Below are positions 43,245 to 44,099 of a DNA stretch of 44,099 nt, one piece after another. The notes beneath the pieces are model-generated. The model was not told where the DNA came from, did no database searches, and saw nothing but the letters and a program-made list of their open reading frames with translations. Source of the DNA: Cryomorphaceae bacterium. GTDB taxonomy: Bacteria; Bacteroidota; Bacteroidia; Flavobacteriales; Flavobacteriaceae. Position 1 is the stretch's first letter. Every line of letters starts with the position of its first letter. The stretch lies in the NCBI GenBank assembly GCA_003331265.1, contig QOPV01000019.1, forward strand, positions 1-44,099, given 5' to 3'. Position numbers and translations under genes: made by a program.

Positions 43245-44099
43245 TAATAATTCAATTAATGTTATTGGTTTAATGAGTGGCACATCTTTAGATGGTGTTG
43301 ACATATGCTTGGTTTCATTTGAAAATTTAGATAATACAAAATATAATATAGTTTTTGCTAAAACATTTGTTTACAGTAAAATTTGGATTAAAAAATTAAA
43401 AGAATCTATTTTATTAAATAAAAAAGAACTAAACAAACTAGATATTGAATATGGAAATTTATTAAGTGAGTATGTAAAAAAATTTATAAAAGAATTTTCT
43501 ATCACAAAAATTGATATAATATCATCTCACGGTCATACAATATTCCATGAGCCTGAAAAAGGAATAACTCTTCAAATAGGAAATGGGAATACGATAAATA
43601 AAAATACTAAAATTCAAGTAATATCTGATTTTAGATCTCAAGACATTTCTTACAAGGGACAAGGAGCTCCGTTAGTTCCAATTGGTGACTTAAAACTTTT
43701 TCCTAATTATAAGTTCTGTTTAAATCTCGGCGGATTTTCTAATATTTCTATTAAAAATTTTAAAGGAATTAAAGCTTTTGATATCTGTCCAGTCAATACT
43801 GTTTTAAATCATTACTCTAAAAAACTAGGATATGAATTTGATAAAAATGGAGTTTTGTCTAATAAAGGGACTTCAAATTTAAATCTTTTAAAAAAACTTA
43901 ATCAGATGGAATTTTATAATAAATCTGGGCCAAAATCATTAGGAATTGAATTTGTTAATTCAAAAATTTTACCATTAATAGAAAAGTTTAGTTTAAATCC
44001 TAACGATATTTTAAGAACATATATAGAACATATTTCAGATCAAATAAACAGATCTGTAAATTATGATACAAAAAATAAAATATTAATAACTGGTGGAGG
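43240..44099 (+). CDS. anmK: Anhydro-N-acetylmuramic acid kinase (partial, runs off the window)
   Basis: 286 codons are present without a stop. The ASKHA kinase motifs are in order: NVIGLMSGTSLDGVDICLVS (phosphate loop), IISSHGHTIFHEPE (with catalytic-loop His), VISDFRSQDISYKGQGAPLV (catalytic Asp), CLNLGGFSNISI, AFDICPVNTVLN, and the start of the ILITGG block at the window edge. The enzyme phosphorylates anhydroMurNAc while converting it to MurNAc-6-phosphate, recycling peptidoglycan. About 70-90 residues are expected beyond the window. It lies 42 bp after rpe. Confidence 0.94.
   Translation, partial: MYNNSINVIGLMSGTSLDGVDICLVSFENLDNTKYNIVFAKTFVYSKIWIKKLKESILLNKKELNKLDIEYGNLLSEYVKKFIKEFSITKIDIISSHGHTIFHEPEKGITLQIGNGNTINKNTKIQVISDFRSQDISYKGQGAPLVPIGDLKLFPNYKFCLNLGGFSNISIKNFKGIKAFDICPVNTVLNHYSKKLGYEFDKNGVLSNKGTSNLNLLKKLNQMEFYNKSGPKSLGIEFVNSKILPLIEKFSLNPNDILRTYIEHISDQINRSVNYDTKNKILITGG

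Noticed and set aside
1-44099. CRISPR arrays, insertion sequences, prophage or defence genes
   Set aside because: No regularly spaced repeats, transposase or integrase motifs, or attachment-like repeats at the two tRNA genes were seen; the 89-bp repeat has only two copies and no mobile gene.

Overview
The window looks like a piece of chromosome from a streamlined, AT-rich member of the Flavobacteriia (Bacteroidota), most likely marine. The support is gene content: a six-subunit Na+-translocating NADH:quinone reductase, two type IX secretion parts (a DUF5103 plug protein and PorT), the short Bacteroidota-type primary sigma factor (287 aa), a lipoprotein TamL-type Omp85 protein, and Bacteroidota-style -7 boxes (TAnnTTTG) in front of many genes. 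Intergenic gaps are very short, many genes overlap by 4 bp, and no gap exceeds 300 bases. No insertion sequence, prophage, CRISPR array or rRNA is visible. The marine habitat is an inference.

Left part (1-8,000): a truncated amidase end; a minus-strand run of a two-domain TonB-C protein, a CPBP membrane protease, tRNA-Val(GAC), a YjbQ-family protein and an exported M20 amidohydrolase; a plus-strand lipoprotein with a rho-independent terminator; a small DUF3955 protein and a lipoprotein sulfatase; then a flavin reductase/O-methyltransferase pair facing tatA. The first 89 bases exactly repeat an internal piece of the M20 gene and cut the amidase, which looks like a chimeric contig end or a local rearrangement.

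Middle (8,000-24,700): on the minus strand, tRNA-Gly(TCC), two paralogous carboxypeptidase-regulatory-like exported proteins, a DUF6702 protein and an M1 aminopeptidase. On the plus strand, a GNAT-M15 peptidase-gpmI-thioredoxin-like-map-methyltransferase run. Then, on the minus strand, the complete nqrABCDEF operon, followed by an uncharacterised NQR-linked gene and apbE, whose product attaches FMN to NqrB and NqrC.

Right part (24,700-44,099): T9SS plug protein, apaG, pruA, rsmG, an aminotransferase, trkH/trkA potassium uptake, porT, a TrmH-type methyltransferase, tamL, then the housekeeping run fbaA-accD-rpsO-pnp-rpoD-rpe and the start of anmK, which leaves the window. pnp is broken by a frameshift exactly before its phosphate-binding SNGSSSM motif.

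I do not see a clearly new biological system here. Most genes are recognisable core functions. The points most worth checking are the pnp frameshift, the 89-bp repeat, the uncharacterised lipoprotein at 4020, the NQR-linked gene, the altered NqrB flavinylation motif, and an AccD without its zinc-ribbon cysteines.
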